A stretch of DNA of 64,000 nt, taken from assembly GCA_964017235.1 (NCBI GenBank), contig OZ024936.1:45435028-45499027 (forward strand). Reading direction: 5' to 3'. Each line of letters starts with the position of its first letter. Positions within the stretch are counted from its first letter, which is position 1. The DNA is from Sabellastarte sp. h YS-2021. Its lineage: Eukaryota; Annelida; Polychaeta; Sabellida; Sabellidae. The notes beneath the pieces were generated by a model. The model saw only the letters and a list, made by a program, of their open reading frames with translations. It had not been told where the DNA came from and did not search any database. Both the position numbers and the translations under genes were made by a program. Positions 48,558 to 62,200 of the stretch are shown in pieces.

Positions 48558-48822
48558 AGTGTTCAATCTTGTCAACTTGTATTGGCCAGACAACTTCTCT
48601 TTTCAGTGACAAAACTAACCTTCCTGTAAAAATACATTAACTTGGAACTTCATGATATTTTTATGCTCTCACAATACATTTTAATTGAATAGTGTTAAAT
48701 CTTGTCTACTTGTATTGTCCTCACATCTTCTCTTTTGAGTGACAAAACTAATCTTCCTATAAAAATACATTAATGTGGAACTTCATGATATTGTTATCCT
48801 CTCACAATACATTTTAATTGAA
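48558..48822 (+). repeat. two-copy tandem duplication of about 133 bp
   Basis: 48558-48690 and 48691-48822 share AAATACATTAA and GTGGAACTTCATGATATT-like text and CTCTCACAATACATTTTAAT in order, with scattered differences. Lies in the presumed 3' untranslated region of the lectin gene. Confidence 0.75.
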
Positions 48823-48855
48823 ACATAACAATTTGGTTATAGCTTTGCTTACGAT

Positions 48856-49095
48856 GGTCACACTGTTTGAAATACTCTTCCCATTTAGATTTGTGTGTCC
48901 CCTTCTAGTGCCTCTTTAAGAAAGAGGTTTAAGTCCAACCTCTACACCAAGTCATACCTACCTTAGTCTTAATATCTCCATGGCTTTCTTCATAAAGCTT
49001 TGCCCCATTTTAGTCCTTCGACAGTGAAATTATCCTTTTTGGCGCTGTTGCGTCTAAGAGTCCCCTTACTAGAGGGTTATTAAGGATCTAACAGT
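48856..49095 (+). repeat. LINE 3' end fragment
   Basis: SASLRKRFKSNLYTKSYLP is the ORF2 end seen in other copies; GGCGCTGTTGCGTCTAAGAG may be the 3' tail. Confidence 0.5.
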
Positions 49096-49099
49096 CCAA

Positions 49100-50555
49100 T
49101 GAGAATTAATTTTTTTCAACGACCATTTCTAACAAAGACACAATTTTAAAGATTGGTTAGGTGTGCGATTAATTGTGAAACTTGAACAAGTGACTACAGT
49201 GATTTAAACTGTTACTTTAACAAGCTGATAATCTATGTGTACATAAGATCATACTTTGGACTGAATAAGATTTTGGCTTGAAATATGTAGAGTACGGATA
49301 TTCACTTATAAAGAGTTACATTAATTTTTCATGAAGAAATAAATCTTCATCACAAATATCTCTACCCACTGAAGTTGAGATAGCATATTGTTTTCTATAT
49401 TTGAATCTGAGTATATCCCATTTCGAGTTTCTGATTGTCATTAATATTGAAATACCTTTCCTAAAATCGTCAGTGCACGAATTAAAGAAATGGTTCTTCT
49501 TAACTTATTTATATAATATTTATTTATTCTCATTGAGTAACCTTACTTCTACCACCAAGTATTTTAATAAATGAACATCCCATGTTTTCTGTTGTTATTT
49601 AAAACATCCTAAACATATTGATGGACATTAAATTTAAATCTACTTTGCTCTTCCAAATAAACTTGATCCAGGTGCAGCACCATTGATGTGTTGAATTATA
49701 GTGTATAGAAGTCAAACAAAAATTGATAAATGCCTATTGGATGTATTACCCCAGTAGGTTCGCAAATTTGCCAGTTTTCTGAAACCTACTAAAGGGTTGC
49801 TTTTAAGTGTTTGTACACAGCCATTGCTGTGTTCAATTATATAATTTTTATGGATGTTTTTTTAATATCTCGGTTAATGTATTCACTGTAGTGTCAAGGA
49901 AGTTGACGTTTTCAATACTGAATTCATGTGGGAATTTTATTTGATCATGGATATTACTAATATGGAACATATTAATAACATAGTGGATGAACATATTTAG
50001 TTCTTCTTCTCCATGGGTCCAAATCATAACGTATCATATGCATCTGAGCCATATTACGTGTTGTTCATCCCAGTTACATCTTTTTTTCCTTTATGTCAAT
50101 GTGAGAGATTATAAAATGCTTTATAGGCCTGTAGCTTGCTCTTCTCACTTGGTTAGGGATTTCTGACCTTTTGACCTTACAGGGATTGAACCTGAAGGTC
50201 ACTGCAAGTGTTGGGTAAATATGAATTAGCCCATATACTTAAACTGCCATAGAAATTAGATATTGTCGTCACTAATATTATTGGTTAACAGTATTTCACA
50301 CTTTGTTCCTAGTTATAATTTTCCTGTTGTCTACAATATTCTTCAAACTGCACATCCTGCATTTTGTTATCTACCTCACATTGACCAGCATTCGAGTTTG
50401 TGACTCATCCAAACCCACCATGCATTCAGATCATCCTGTGATTATTAAGTATGGGATTCCCATACGGGAGTGATTATTGAGTACGGGATGCGTAAAAAGC
50501 ATTAAATAAACCTATCTGGCTTTAAAAGGGCACTGCCAAAGTGTGACAGTTACTT
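49100..50555. other. intergenic DNA, nothing recognised
   Basis: AT-rich, no supported exon; possible polyadenylation signals (AATAAA) near 49335 and 49568 cannot be assigned. Confidence 0.4.
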
Positions 50556-50559
50556 TCAG

Positions 50560-53500
50560 GAATCTCAATCCTTAGTCCTCATTGCTCCTAGTTCTTTCGG
50601 GCGATGTCTGTCTCAATCAAGTCCCTGTTGCTAGATCTCTCACTGGTTGTCTTCTCAACATCAAATTTATAAGAAATAAGTCTGCTTCCTTTTTAAGTTT
50701 GTCAAAGAAAACAATACTGATCTTATAGCTGTCACTGAGACATGGCTTAAGCCAGAGAATACCGAGAGTTTCATTTCTAGTATCCTCCCTCCTTAGTTCA
50801 TTCATGTGCCTTGCAAGATCAAAAAGAGGGTGAAGTTGGCTTGTTCATCAAGGAGATTTGAGTTTTGAGTCAGTTTTAACCAAAGTTTTCAGGCTTTTGA
50901 AAGTACTTATGTCCATGAACTCTATCGACCTCCTAATCTCTCAAAGGCACATTTTCTAGATGAATTTGACATGTTTCTTGAGTGTGCTGCTCTGTCAGGC
51001 TGCCAAAAAATTATTCTATGTGATCCCAATTTTCATCTGGATCAACACAATATCCTCAAGCAATTAAGTTTTACTCAACTTGTCAATACATCCACACATT
51101 CATGGTCACATTTTAAATGCTCAATGTGTCAGGCATCCCTTCTCCTGGGCTATTAGTCTCACAGTCACTGCAGAACTATCAGACCATCAGGCAATCATAT
51201 TTAGCCTTGTTTTCAAAGTTAGAGAGTGATACAAGTTTCAACGTGTCTACATCTGTAAAATTCATAAAACATATGTCTCAGATTTTACAACAGATGTCCT
51301 GCTATATGACCTCATAAGATGCCAGTATAACACTACCAGTCTTCTCAGCCATCAAAATTTGATACCCTGCCCCAATCAAGAGAAAAAATATAGCAAGACA
51401 TGACTAGACTGGCTTTATGAACAACAACATTCTCAAGGCAAAACAACTTAAGAGGAAATATGAGCAGGCATGGGGCCATAAAAACTCTGCCAAAAGTTGT
51501 TGCCGATTCTGTGCTACAGTCAATCACTACAATTTCCTGCTTAAGATGTCCAAATGTAACCATTACTCCAACATAGTTCCAGAAAATCAAGGAAATCCTA
51601 AGACTTTGTTTCAAGACGATTTTACACAGACCCTCTGCTGTTGTTCTACCAGACTGTACAAATAAAACTGACCCTGCCAACACTTTTTGTAAGTTCTTCT
51701 ATGACAAAATCCTTAAAATAAGGTTCACTCTAAAGTCATCACCATCAGCTTCAGTAACCAGACCCAATTCCATTTAAAATACTGTTATTTTCCCGCCTGT
51801 GTCTGAAGAAGACTTATTCAAAATTCTGAAGTCTTCACCATTCAAATCCTGGGACCTTGATCCTATTCCTGCCTCACCGGTCAAGGAGTGAGTTGATATT
51901 CTCATAACCCCAATCACTAGTATTTTTATCTGTTCAATCAGAAGGCAGTTTCCCCAACTGTTTAAGATGGCATATGCCACCCTCACTTCTCAAGAACCCA
52001 AGCCTTGATAGAAATATCCATACAAACTACAGGTCTGTGTCAGGGGCCATGGTGGCAGAGTGGTAACACTCTCGCCTCCCACCTCTGCGGCCAGGGTTCG
52101 ATCCCTGTCATGGTCGTAAGTGGGAAAGCTGGTAGTTGCTTGCCGTTGGTCGGCAGTTTACAGTACAGAACCCTAGCGAACTATATGTACTGGTTTCCTC
52201 TGCCCTTCCAACTACCCGTCGTGATATGACCTGTACAGTGTTGAAAGCGATGTAAAACCCCAAATAAATAAATAAATAAATACAGGTCTGTGTCAAACAT
52301 TAGTTTCATATCAAAACTCATCAAAAAATTCGTGGCAAAGCAGTTGAATGAATTCATCTCACAGGAAGGGATCTTAAATGTCAACAAGTATGCATATTGA
52401 GTTTCCACTCCACTGAAACTGCATTGCTGAAGATTCAAAATGACCTGTCTCTCTCAGTGAACTCAGGAAAGACAGTGACCCTAACATTATTAGACCTCTC
52501 TGCGGCTTTGATATCATTGATCACTCCTTTTTATATGTTTGCCTGCATGACTGGTTCGGTTTAGATGGTATTGTATTGTGGATCAAATCTGACCTTTCAA
52601 ACTGTAAACAAAAAATTAAAATAGGTGATAGTTTTTGTGAGCTGTAATTCTCCCCTTCGGTGTCTCTCAAGGCTCCGTACTGGATCCTATCCTTTTTACT
52701 CTCTACACTAGTCCCCTCAGTTAAGTCATTTCCAAATTCAGTGTCACTCACAACCTGTATGCTGATGACACCCAGTAGTCTTAGACACTGAGCAGTAAAC
52801 TCCAGGAACTTTGATTCTAGCATGAAAGAGATGACTGAGTGTCTCAAGTCAGTACAGGAGTGGATGGATGGTATTAAGCTGAAACTTTACCTGGAAAAAA
52901 CCACGAAATTTATCATCATAGGTGACAAACCCATTAGAGAGTTGCTTGCACCAAATTCCCCTCCACCCAATTGACAATCATACAGCCAAAGTTTGCCAGG
53001 CTTGTTACTGTCATCTTCATGATTTGCAGTGAATTCACAAATTCCTTATTGTTAATACTGCAATACTTGTCAGCAGTCGTTTGGACTACTGTAACTCTTT
53101 ACTTTATAGAGTCAGCAAGTCTACCATAGCTCAACTACAGAGAGTTCAGAATGCTCTTTGCCGTATCACTTGCAGACTTGAGAGAATGAGTCATGTTACA
53201 ACCTATTTGAAAAAACTCCACTGGCTTCCAATTCAACATCATATCATTTTCAAATACAACCTCCTGGTTTTCAAGGCCATCAACTTTTCCCAAACCCCAT
53301 ATTTATTAGCTTTGACCAAGTCTTATTTGTGGTTGTAGGCTATCTGTTTCATCAACTCACCCCAAAAAGCACAGAAGAAGGTAGGCGTGGCTTTGCAGCC
53401 CCCCACTAAAGTTGAATGGAACAGGCTGCCACAAACTGTCAGAGAATTAATGGTTCCAGAAACCAGCTCAAAACTCACTTGTTTAGACTGGCACACCCCC

Positions 53501-53640
53501 ACTTTAGTCATACCCTGGCTGGCGCTTTTTGGATATTGGCCCATGCCTGTTCCTGGACTGTCCCTTCTTGGACTTTGAGGATCTGTATCAATTTTGACCT
53601 CTATAAATCCTATTGTTATTATTATTAGCCTCAAACCTGT
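50560..53640 (+). repeat. CR1/L2-like LINE, long decayed copy
   Basis: Pieces in family order: endonuclease text NTDLIAVTETWLKPENTESF (about 50710) and CQKIILCDPNFHLDQHN (51000), a linker, then reverse transcriptase from TLLDLSAALISLITPF (52480), through a decayed YADD region (YADDTQ near 52757), to [11 protein letters not shown]-like and LHWLPIQHHIIFKYNLLVF (53210) and an ORF2 end near 53500 (WNRLPQTVREL). Many stops and frame changes. A SINE sits inside at 52043. Confidence 0.75.
52043..52280 (+). repeat. tRNA-derived SINE (type A), full length, inside the LINE
   Basis: GGGGCCATGGTGGCAGAGTG head, GGTTCGATCCC B box, full body, GCGATGTAAAACCCCAAAT and (AAATA)n tail. Target duplication TACAGGTCTGTGTCA at 52028-52042 and 52281-52295 is perfect over 15 bp. 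Confidence 0.95.
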
Positions 53641-53819
53641 CCATAAACAGGTTTCCATAGTTAAGTGATATGGCTATTCCATGGCTGTACCTCCTATTTG
53701 GAAGTAATGCACATCATTAAATGTGAAGTTCATTCTATACAGGACCAGTCTCAGTAGTTGTAGCATGTAAGGAGTCTCTTGAATCCGTATTCCTATTTTC
53801 TCTCAGGAGTGCAGTCAGT

Positions 53820-53960
53820 GCTAACATTTTGTAATAGAATAGAATAGAAACATTTATATAGTGCAAAATTGATGTAACATCCTCTAATGCACTTGAGGTC
53901 AAAAAGGGAAAGTCCAGGGACGTATCAGGTCGAGATCCAAAATTAGCACCCGCCAGGGAG
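53820..53960 (-). repeat. LINE 3' tail fragment
   Basis: Repeated TAGAA units, then CATTTATATAGTGCAAAATT and CTAATGCACTTGAGG resemble the minus-strand 3' tail of the LINE at 9740. Confidence 0.5.
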
Positions 53961-53964
53961 ATGT

Positions 53965-55507
53965 ACTATGGTGGAGGATATGCTAGGTTTTTAGACCTCG
54001 ATGTTAATGATTTATAAATATTATTGTACTGTGAACATATATCTAGTGTGACAAATAATGCCCCTTTGGAGATTTGTCCAAATTGTTTTGGCTTACTGAT
54101 AATGTGCTGCGTGTCTCTAACATAATATTTTGTTCTGGGGAAATGATATTTCATATGTGCGCCAATACATTTGCTGATGTTACAAGTGGGGAACCCAATG
54201 AAATGCAGATCGGTCTACCCAGTACCTGTGTTTATGTATTTTAGGTAACAGGTAGATCTTCATACTTTAGGATTCTTGTAATTGAGGCAAAGTACTTTTC
54301 TGTGATTAAGTCGAGATTCTCCGTGTCAGTTAGGACTGGACATACCTTATGGAACATTAAAAGGGTAGGGCCTTTTGTCAATTGAGTATATCACTGAGTT
54401 GCCTATACCCTATAAGTAGTTCAATATCAGGTCAGAAAAACTTCATAAGTTCAAGGCTTCAGTGGAATTCTTTGAAATTTTCCCAGGTCTGTGATTTGTC
54501 TGCTGCTTTGGTGTTAGGCAGAATGTGAGCCCCTTGTCCAATGTTCAGTCCAATGTTCAGACCTAATGTTAACATAATTGAAGTTGTGTGTGTTCAGGAA
54601 GAATGTGCAGTATTCAGTGAAACCAGATCAAGTTGCTCCTTAATGTTGGCCGTTTTAGTTAATGCAAGGAAAGAAGGTATGTAGGGATAAGATGCATTTA
54701 TTAGTTTGATTGACCCACTTTTAAGAGTATATGAAAAGAAAATGCAAATAAATAATGGTAATTGGGGTTCAATAAGACCAAAAAATGTTTTGGTCTACAA
54801 GTGCGTACTGCAACATGAATAGTGCACTAGAATGTGTGAAAGTTTGGCAACGAAAATAAATTTCAAGGTAGATACATCCCATACCTGTCCTAGAACTCAG
54901 ATGGTCACCCATCCAAGTATAAATATAATCCATTGCTGCTGAACGTCCTTGATGAGATGGGTACTCCTCATGCTATGCCACAATTTATGAAAGTTTGGTG
55001 ACAAAAAGTGATCCCTAGAAGCCTGAACGTCATTAGAGTTCGTGCTTCAAAAGCTCTTAAATAAGTAAAACATTAGTAATTATTTATGTGAACATTTTCT
55101 TAGTTGAACCATGAAGTTTTGGTTGTTACCCCTCTCTCTATTGGTGATCACTTTCCTCGTTTTCCTTGATCTCCTGCAGTTGGAGAGCTGTAAGGATTTC
55201 CCCAAGGAGTAGAACATACTAGGTGATTCAATCTTTTATCTGTTAATATTTCATGAATAGATCATCCAATGGGGCCTTTGAGAGTTTCTATTTGCACTCA
55301 TCGATTATGGCAGTCCACGTTCTTTGCACCTTCGACTCTAATTGATGTTGAATCTGACCCTGCATGCATCTTGCTTATTTTGGCTTGCAATGGCAATCTT
55401 CTGTGACTATTTTTCAGCTTAAGGTATATTGGGACTGGAATTGTATAGTCACCCCTTTCGTGACCTGCACTACCAGTCGTCACTAGGTTAGCTTCTGTCC
55501 TGGATCG
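53965..55507. other. intergenic DNA, nothing recognised
   Basis: No supported coding or repeat signal. Confidence 0.4.
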
Positions 55508-55522
55508 TTTACTACCTTCAGG

Positions 55523-55775
55523 GGGGGGGGGGGGCTCGGTGGTTTAGCGGTTAGAGTTCTCGCCTCCAACCTCTGTGGCTGCCGGTTCGAATCTTGGGCC
55601 GGGCTCTTCATGTTGGAAAGTTGGTAGTTACTTGCCGATGCCCGGTGGTTTCTTTCTGTATGTGTTATAGATTTATATGCGTATGCACTGGTTTCCTCCA
55701 CCTGTAAACTACCCGTCGCAATATGACCCTGGCTGTTGAACGCGACGTAAAACAACAAATAAATCTATAAATCTA
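55523..55775 (+). repeat. tRNA-derived SINE, chimeric of types A and B
   Basis: GGTGGTTTAGCGGTTAGAG head, CCGGTTCGAATC B box, type A blocks TTGGAAAGTTGGTAGTTAC and ACTGGTTTCCTCCACC, then the type B block AATATGACCCTGGCTGTTGA and ACGCGACGTAAAAC. Target duplication TTTACTACCTTCAGG at 55508-55522 and 55776-55790. A run of 13 G marks its start. Confidence 0.9.
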
Positions 55776-55790
55776 TTTACTACCTTCAGG

Positions 55791-57864
55791 ATTCTGAGTG
55801 CAACATTGACTGACTTTGCACTGACGTTTACCAACATATTCAGGGTTTAATCAGAAATCCTTTCTCTTTGCAATGGGGTGTTAGCTTCTCTCAACTCCAG
55901 TTGGTTAGACTGTGCATCTACCTTGGAGATACCTCTTATCAAGGTGCATTGTCTATCAAGTTTCTGAGATTACCACATTTATTGTAAAAATGCAGAAAAA
56001 AAAGATGTGTTGAAAAGTCACAGTGGAGAGTTCACGTTGATTGTATTCAGAAAATTAGTTTTCTACCTTACTTTAAACTCTGCTGTGTTTATCCATGTCA
56101 TGACAATCTTTTTTTTAAATTAAAGACCATTATCTCATTAATGCTGGACTTGATCCAGCTGGTACTCGCACATTAAGTGGGATAAATATCTTTGTTGCTC
56201 ACAAAGCCACAAAACATCTTTTATTTAATTTATTGGTCTGTATGAACTTGATATGTGGTCCCAGTTTCAGTTATATAATCAGATTGGATGGTCTCTGCAT
56301 TGCACTAGTACACTTCTAGTAATACAGGTCTGCTGTTAAAGCTGCAACTGAATGAAATATGTTTTCTCGGATCACAACATACAGTCACTGGCTTCACAAA
56401 TCACCTTTAAATACATGTTTTAATACAGTATCTATCCTGATAAGATGCTCTTCATGGCGCTACCATGATGATGGCCTTGATTCGTATCTATTCGTTTATT
56501 TAATCATGTACGTAATATACAGTATAAATTTATAAATAATTAGTAAATATTAGTAAATAGCAAAAAATACCAAAAAATTAGAAAGATAAATTTATAAATT
56601 CCAAGTTTTAGGAAACCTTATTTCATTTTCATACAAAACAATTATAACATAGCATCAAGACTTACATCTCATATCCAAAATAACATCAGTTATTCTTGAA
56701 ATTGTCATTTGTGACATCTACTCTCCCATATATTACAGTGACTTTCTGTATGTGTTATAGATTTATATGCGTTTAACTCACTACCATTGCACATTTCTTT
56801 GTATCACAGACGCATCGGTGAGGATACTCGTATATCCATGCATCATATCCCATGGTATGACACAAGTTTAGCAAATCTAAATATTCCTAGTCTTTCACAT
56901 GATGCTTTGAAACATATGGTTGTCTTGCCAAAGTTATAGCATGGTAAAAACAATTGCACACTCATTACATAAACACAAAAAGGATCGCTTGTGAAATGCA
57001 TATCATTTTCATTTTCACACAGCTGTAATTTAATCAATCAAAAACCAATTTGCATTAATTTGTTAAAACCTACACATCCGTCAAGAAAAAAACCAAGATA
57101 GCATCAATTGATTGATTGGTTTGTCGCTTGGTGTGATGTACATATATTGAAACCTTCTCTTAATACACTTTATGATTTACTGACTTCACAAATAAGTTAT
57201 CACTTGACTTTAAATTCAAGTAGATTTCATAATGTATTTACATTTTTAAATGCCAAATCTGGTATTGATAGTAGTATTATTCCCAATGTTTTACAATATA
57301 AGCAGAATTTTAAATCTAAAAACAAGATATTGAAGACTTCGGCTCTGCAAAAGTAACTGATTTCTTTCTCTTGTTTTGCTGTTAAGTATCATGAATACAA
57401 ATTTGGTCCAATAATGTATAAGTTGTTGACCTTTTTGTGTCTTTCACCATTACAGTTTCCTGAATCTCAAGAAAGAAATTTCATCTTAGTTACACAGTAA
57501 ATTGTATAAATTGAATGAGGGACTCTTCTCACATTTCAATCAGGTAACAACCATACATTTAAATTAAATATATATATGAATACCTTTAGAAAGCCGGATT
57601 TTAAGTTGATAAGCTTCCCTATAAGAATAAAATGCTACAGTATTTTTAAAGACTTTATTCAGTTGGAGCAGTTAGACGTTGTAATGTAAACCATGACAGA
57701 ATTATGCTGGAGTTAAACTGAATTGTACAGACTTGTGCTTTTGTCACTGGAAAAAGTTGATTGATTACCTCATACTCGTTATGTCTATTTGAACACTGCA
57801 TATTGATACAATTAATATTATAAAGGACTGAACATTTACAACAGTTCTGTTACGTAGTCTGAGG
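55791..57864. other. intergenic DNA, upstream of the His-rich gene
   Basis: AT-rich. A 30-bp match to the SINE interior at 55651 (TTTCTGTATGTGTTATAGAT and onward) occurs near 56743. No promoter element stands out before 57865. Confidence 0.35.
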
Positions 57865-59040
57865 ATGTCGATTTTAAAAATAATGATTATTCTGCTGGTA
57901 TATATAATATTATCTGTGACATTCGGGAAACCTGTGACCAGGGACGGCACAGAAGGACTGCTGCAAAGACAGAAAAGATGTAAGTACTATCAGCAGGCAG
58001 TTTAACTGTAAAGTAAGCCTTCAAGAATGATGTGAATCAGTTTATAAATACAATTGTTTTAGAATTACTTGGATATAATTTTCTAAACAGAATATGTGGC
58101 TTCTTGGCACAGTTGTATTAGTAAATATAACCGTCTGTATTCTGAAGACGTGACATTGCTTAGATAGCTATGCATTTTTTCGTCTAATTTGATTTGTCTC
58201 TTTCATTCTTCTTATAATTGTGTAGGTGAAGCATGCAACTGTTGCATTTCTATGTTTAATGTTCCAGAAATTCGCTAAACCTTGGCTTCCTTGTATAGAA
58301 ATCTCAGTTCAAAGGAAATATAGAAAACCTGATAACTACCTGTTGTTCATAATTGTCTGGCAATATTATTCCATTGTCCAAAGTGGATCAATATAACTAA
58401 ATCTGAATTGATCTTATTGATAAAAATTACAACATTATAAATATTTTGAGTTCATTCGCAATTACCGTTTTACATGTCACATGTAAGTAGGTGAGAATTA
58501 TAGGTACAATATCACTGTCTAAAATACACAAGATTAAGTCTGCAAGAATCTTAATATTTCCTTGTAGCCTTCCATGATTACCACAACTATCCATACATAC
58601 CCAACAATTATCGCTACAACTATGGGAATGAGGTGCATGGAACAGCTTTCCCTCCAACATATAAAAGACTAACAAGTATGGATGCCAAGATGGGTTATCC
58701 AATGAAAAAGAAGAAAAAGAGAAAGATTGTGCATATCATTGATTGTCATGATCATTGTGAACACGACAGTGGCCACATTGTGCACTTTGATTCGCATCGT
58801 GACCACCAAGAAGGTTACCATGATTACCATGAAGACTACAATGATGATCATTTTACAGATCATGGATATGACTACCATTATCATGATGACCATAATTACC
58901 ATGGAGGGCATGATGATTACCATGGTGACTACCACGATGATCACCACCACGATGATTATCATCAATTCTACAAACCAAAGATAGTCATCATAAAGAAGAT
59001 CCTTGATATCTCAACAACAACATTGCCTCCACCACCCTAA
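57865..59040 (+). CDS. secreted His/Asp/Tyr-rich protein (2 exons, 195 aa)
   Basis: Exon 1 57865-57979, exon 2 58568-59040, phase 1, donor AGAT|GTAAGT and acceptor tttccttgtag. Residues 1 to about 25 are a signal peptide (MSILKIMIILLVYIILSVTF); a dibasic QKR follows the short propeptide at the exon junction, suggesting cleavage by a furin-like protease. After a Tyr/Asn-rich stretch (FHDYHNYPYIPNNYRYNYG) and a Lys-rich patch (KKKKKRK) comes IIDCHDHCEHD with the only two mature cysteines, then about 60 residues made mainly of His, Asp, Tyr and Gly in HDY/DDH repeats. Such composition binds zinc, copper or calcium; secreted His-rich proteins in molluscs include shell-matrix and blood metal-carrying proteins, but no specific family is recognised. 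A possible polyadenylation signal (AATAAA) lies near 59349. Confidence 0.8.
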
Positions 59041-59269
59041 TTGATGGATAAGATTAGCAGTGTAAACTTCTAGTAAATTTAATTCTCAGTAATACCTGAC
59101 TTTAGAGTAAGAAATGTGTGGCTACAATTTTGTAATATTATAACATGCAGTGTATCATATGCCTTGGAAAAAAATTATGCTTGTTTAATTACTATTTTTT
59201 TATTTCTTATGCAAATGCTACAAAACAGTAGAAGGGACAACATGAATTTTTTTATCTTAGTATGTCAGT

Positions 59270-62200
59270 AAGTTGAATTACGTACCTCAATTTATTGACT
59301 TAGTATTTTGATAAATTGACCTATCTATCTTGGTTTATTGACTCACCTAATAAATATTGAAAATCAAAATCAATTTATTTAGATACGAAGTCCCAAAAAT
59401 TGAGATACCTATGTTGATTTATCAACATACTAAGTCAATAAATAGAGAAAACTAAGTCGATTTATTGAGTTACTGAGTCAATAAATTGAGATGACTAAGT
59501 TCATTTATTGAGTTACCATAGTTACATTTTTCTGAAAAAAATTTGTAGTTTCATGAAAGATTATTGCTGTTAGCCACTACAACTATGCAATTAATAATAA
59601 GTTACCTTGCAATTTCCCATTATGTATACGCAGGGTAACATAGTAAATCCAACATTACCTCAACTGAAACTACTTTGTGGCCATGCATTCCATACACACT
59701 GGTTTCCAGTCAGCCTATAAGTTGGGGCACTCAACAGAAACCTCCTTGTTGTGCATCAAAAATGAGATTCACTTATCTCTGTCCAAGGGCATGCCTACAG
59801 CACTTGTGCTACTCGACCTGTCCGCGGCTTTTGACACTATTGATCATGACACACTCCTATCCTCTTTGTCGTCTAGATTTGGTTTTGCTGGATCGGCACT
59901 AAAATGGTTTAGATCCTACCCCCAGGATCGTTTTCAGTCAGTCAAGATTGGTTCCAGTCTTTTGAATTTGTTCAAATTGAAGTTTGGAGTCCCCCAAGGT
60001 TCTGTTTTAGGTCCTCTTCTGTTTTCCCTCTACACAACACCTCTTGGTCAAGTCATCAGAAAATATACCGGAGTCCGTTACCACTTCTATGCGGACGACA
60101 CTCAGCTGTTCATTCACTTATCCCCTGATGATAGTGTCAAGTCTTTTGACCATCTTAAATCATGTTTGAATGATATTCAGGTCTGGATGTCTGAAAACAA
60201 ACTCAAGCTAAATCCTGATAAAACAGAATTCATAGTCTTCGGTGCCAAAGACAGACACAAATGGCTCAGTGACTCATTTCCTGTCAATATCCTGGGTAAT
60301 TGCCTCTCTCCTGCAGATGTTGTACGCAATCTGGGTGTTCTGTTTGATGCAAAGTTCTGTTTCACCAATCATGTAAATTCTGTTATCAAATCCTGTTTTA
60401 TTAGCCTCAGGGACCTTCATCTCATCAGAAGGTTTCTTTCTGTGGATACATCAGTGGTGATTGCAAATGCTCTGGTCAGTAGCCGTTTGGACTACTGCAA
60501 TTCTCTTTTTTGCAGTTTGTCATCCCGAAATGCTACAAGGCTCCAATATGTTCAAAATGCTCTTGCACGGTTTGTCACTGGTGCTTCAAAGTACACTCAC
60601 ATTACATCCACCCTTAGGACACTTCATTGGCTACCGATTAGACAACGTATTATCTTCAAAAAACCCTAGTTTTGGTTTATAAGTACCTCACCACTGGCCA
60701 GCCTAAGTATTTTGCACCATATCTCTCCTTGTACAAATCTGCTGTGAATACAAGATGTTCCAATCCCAAAAATTTGTTCCTTCAGGTTCCCTCTTACTGT
60801 GCTTCCATCCATTAATCTAAGGTCCATTTTAACAATAGTTTTTCATATGATGCCCCTAAGTTATGGAATGATCTTCCATATGATATACGCAGTGCTCCAA
60901 ATCTCTCCAGTTTCAAAAGTCAACTCAAAACCTACCTATTTCAGAAATCATTCCCACCATAGCTTCTTACTACCGAACACCGGACGACCTCTCTGGGAAC
61001 GACTCGGAACATGTCTAATGTCTTATGACTTATGCCTTATGAATTGGATGGTGTGCCTTAGAATCCGTTGATACGGAGATTAAGCACGTGGACAACTGAT
61101 TGATTGATTAAAACCTTGGCCTATAAAAAATTGAGCGACCTATGTTGATTTATCAAGATACTAAGTCAATCAATCAAGAAAACTAAGTCGATTTATTGAG
61201 TTGATTTATCAAGATACTAAGTCAATAAATCGAGAAAACTGAGTCGATTTATTGAGTTACTAAGTCAATAAATTGAGATACCTAAGTTCATTTATTGAAT
61301 TAGCATAGTTACATTTTTCTAAAAGAGAAAACTAAGTCGATTTATTGAGTTACTGAGTCAATAAATTGAGATGACTAAGTTCATTTATTGAGTTACCATA
61401 GTTACATTTTTCTGAAAAAAAATATAGTTTCATGAAAGATTATTGCTGTTAGTCACTACAACTATGCAATAAACAATGATAATCTACCTTGTATTTTTCC
61501 ATTATGCATACGCAGGATAAAATAGTAAATCCAACATTATCTCAACTGAATCTACTTTGTGGGCATGTATTCCATACAACCTGGTTAAAACTCTGGCCTA
61601 TAAAAAATTGAGATACCTATGTTGATTTATCAAGATACTAAGTCAATAAATCAAGAAAACTAAAACTTGAGATGCCTAAGTTCATTCATTGAATTAGTAT
61701 AGTTATATTTTCTTTAAAAAATGTTATAGTTTCATGAAAGATTATTGTTGTTAGCCACTACAACTATGCAATTAATAATAAGTTACCTTGCATTTTTCCA
61801 TTATGTATACGCAGGGTAACATAGTAAATCCAACATTACCTCAACTGAAACTACTTTGTGGCCATGCATTCCATACACACTGGTTAAAACCCTGGCCTAT
61901 AAAAAATTGAGCGACCTATGTTGATTTATCAAGATACTAAGTCAATAAATCAAGAAAACTAAGTCGGTTTATTGTTACTAACTCAAAAACTTGAGATGCG
62001 TAAGTTCATTTATTGAACTAGTATAGTTACATTTTCTAAAAAAAATGTTATAGTTTCATGAAAGATTATTGCTGTTAGCCACTACAACTATGCAATTAAT
62101 AATAAGTTACCTTGCATTTTTCCATTATGTATACGCAGGGTAACATAGTAAATCCAACATTACCTCAACTGAAACTACTTTGTGGCCATGCATTCCATAC

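Noticed and set aside
56743-56772. 30-bp match to the interior of the SINE at 55523
   Set aside because: Too short to call a repeat copy; no SINE head or tail is present around it.
57108-57356. 82-codon open frame upstream of the His-rich gene
   Set aside because: No domain, no nearby splice or promoter support, composition like the surrounding AT-rich DNA.
58669-58984. Met/Ile/Val-rich frames over the His-rich exon
   Set aside because: Shadows of the HDY/DDH codons in other frames; the spliced His-rich frame has a signal peptide and clean splice sites.
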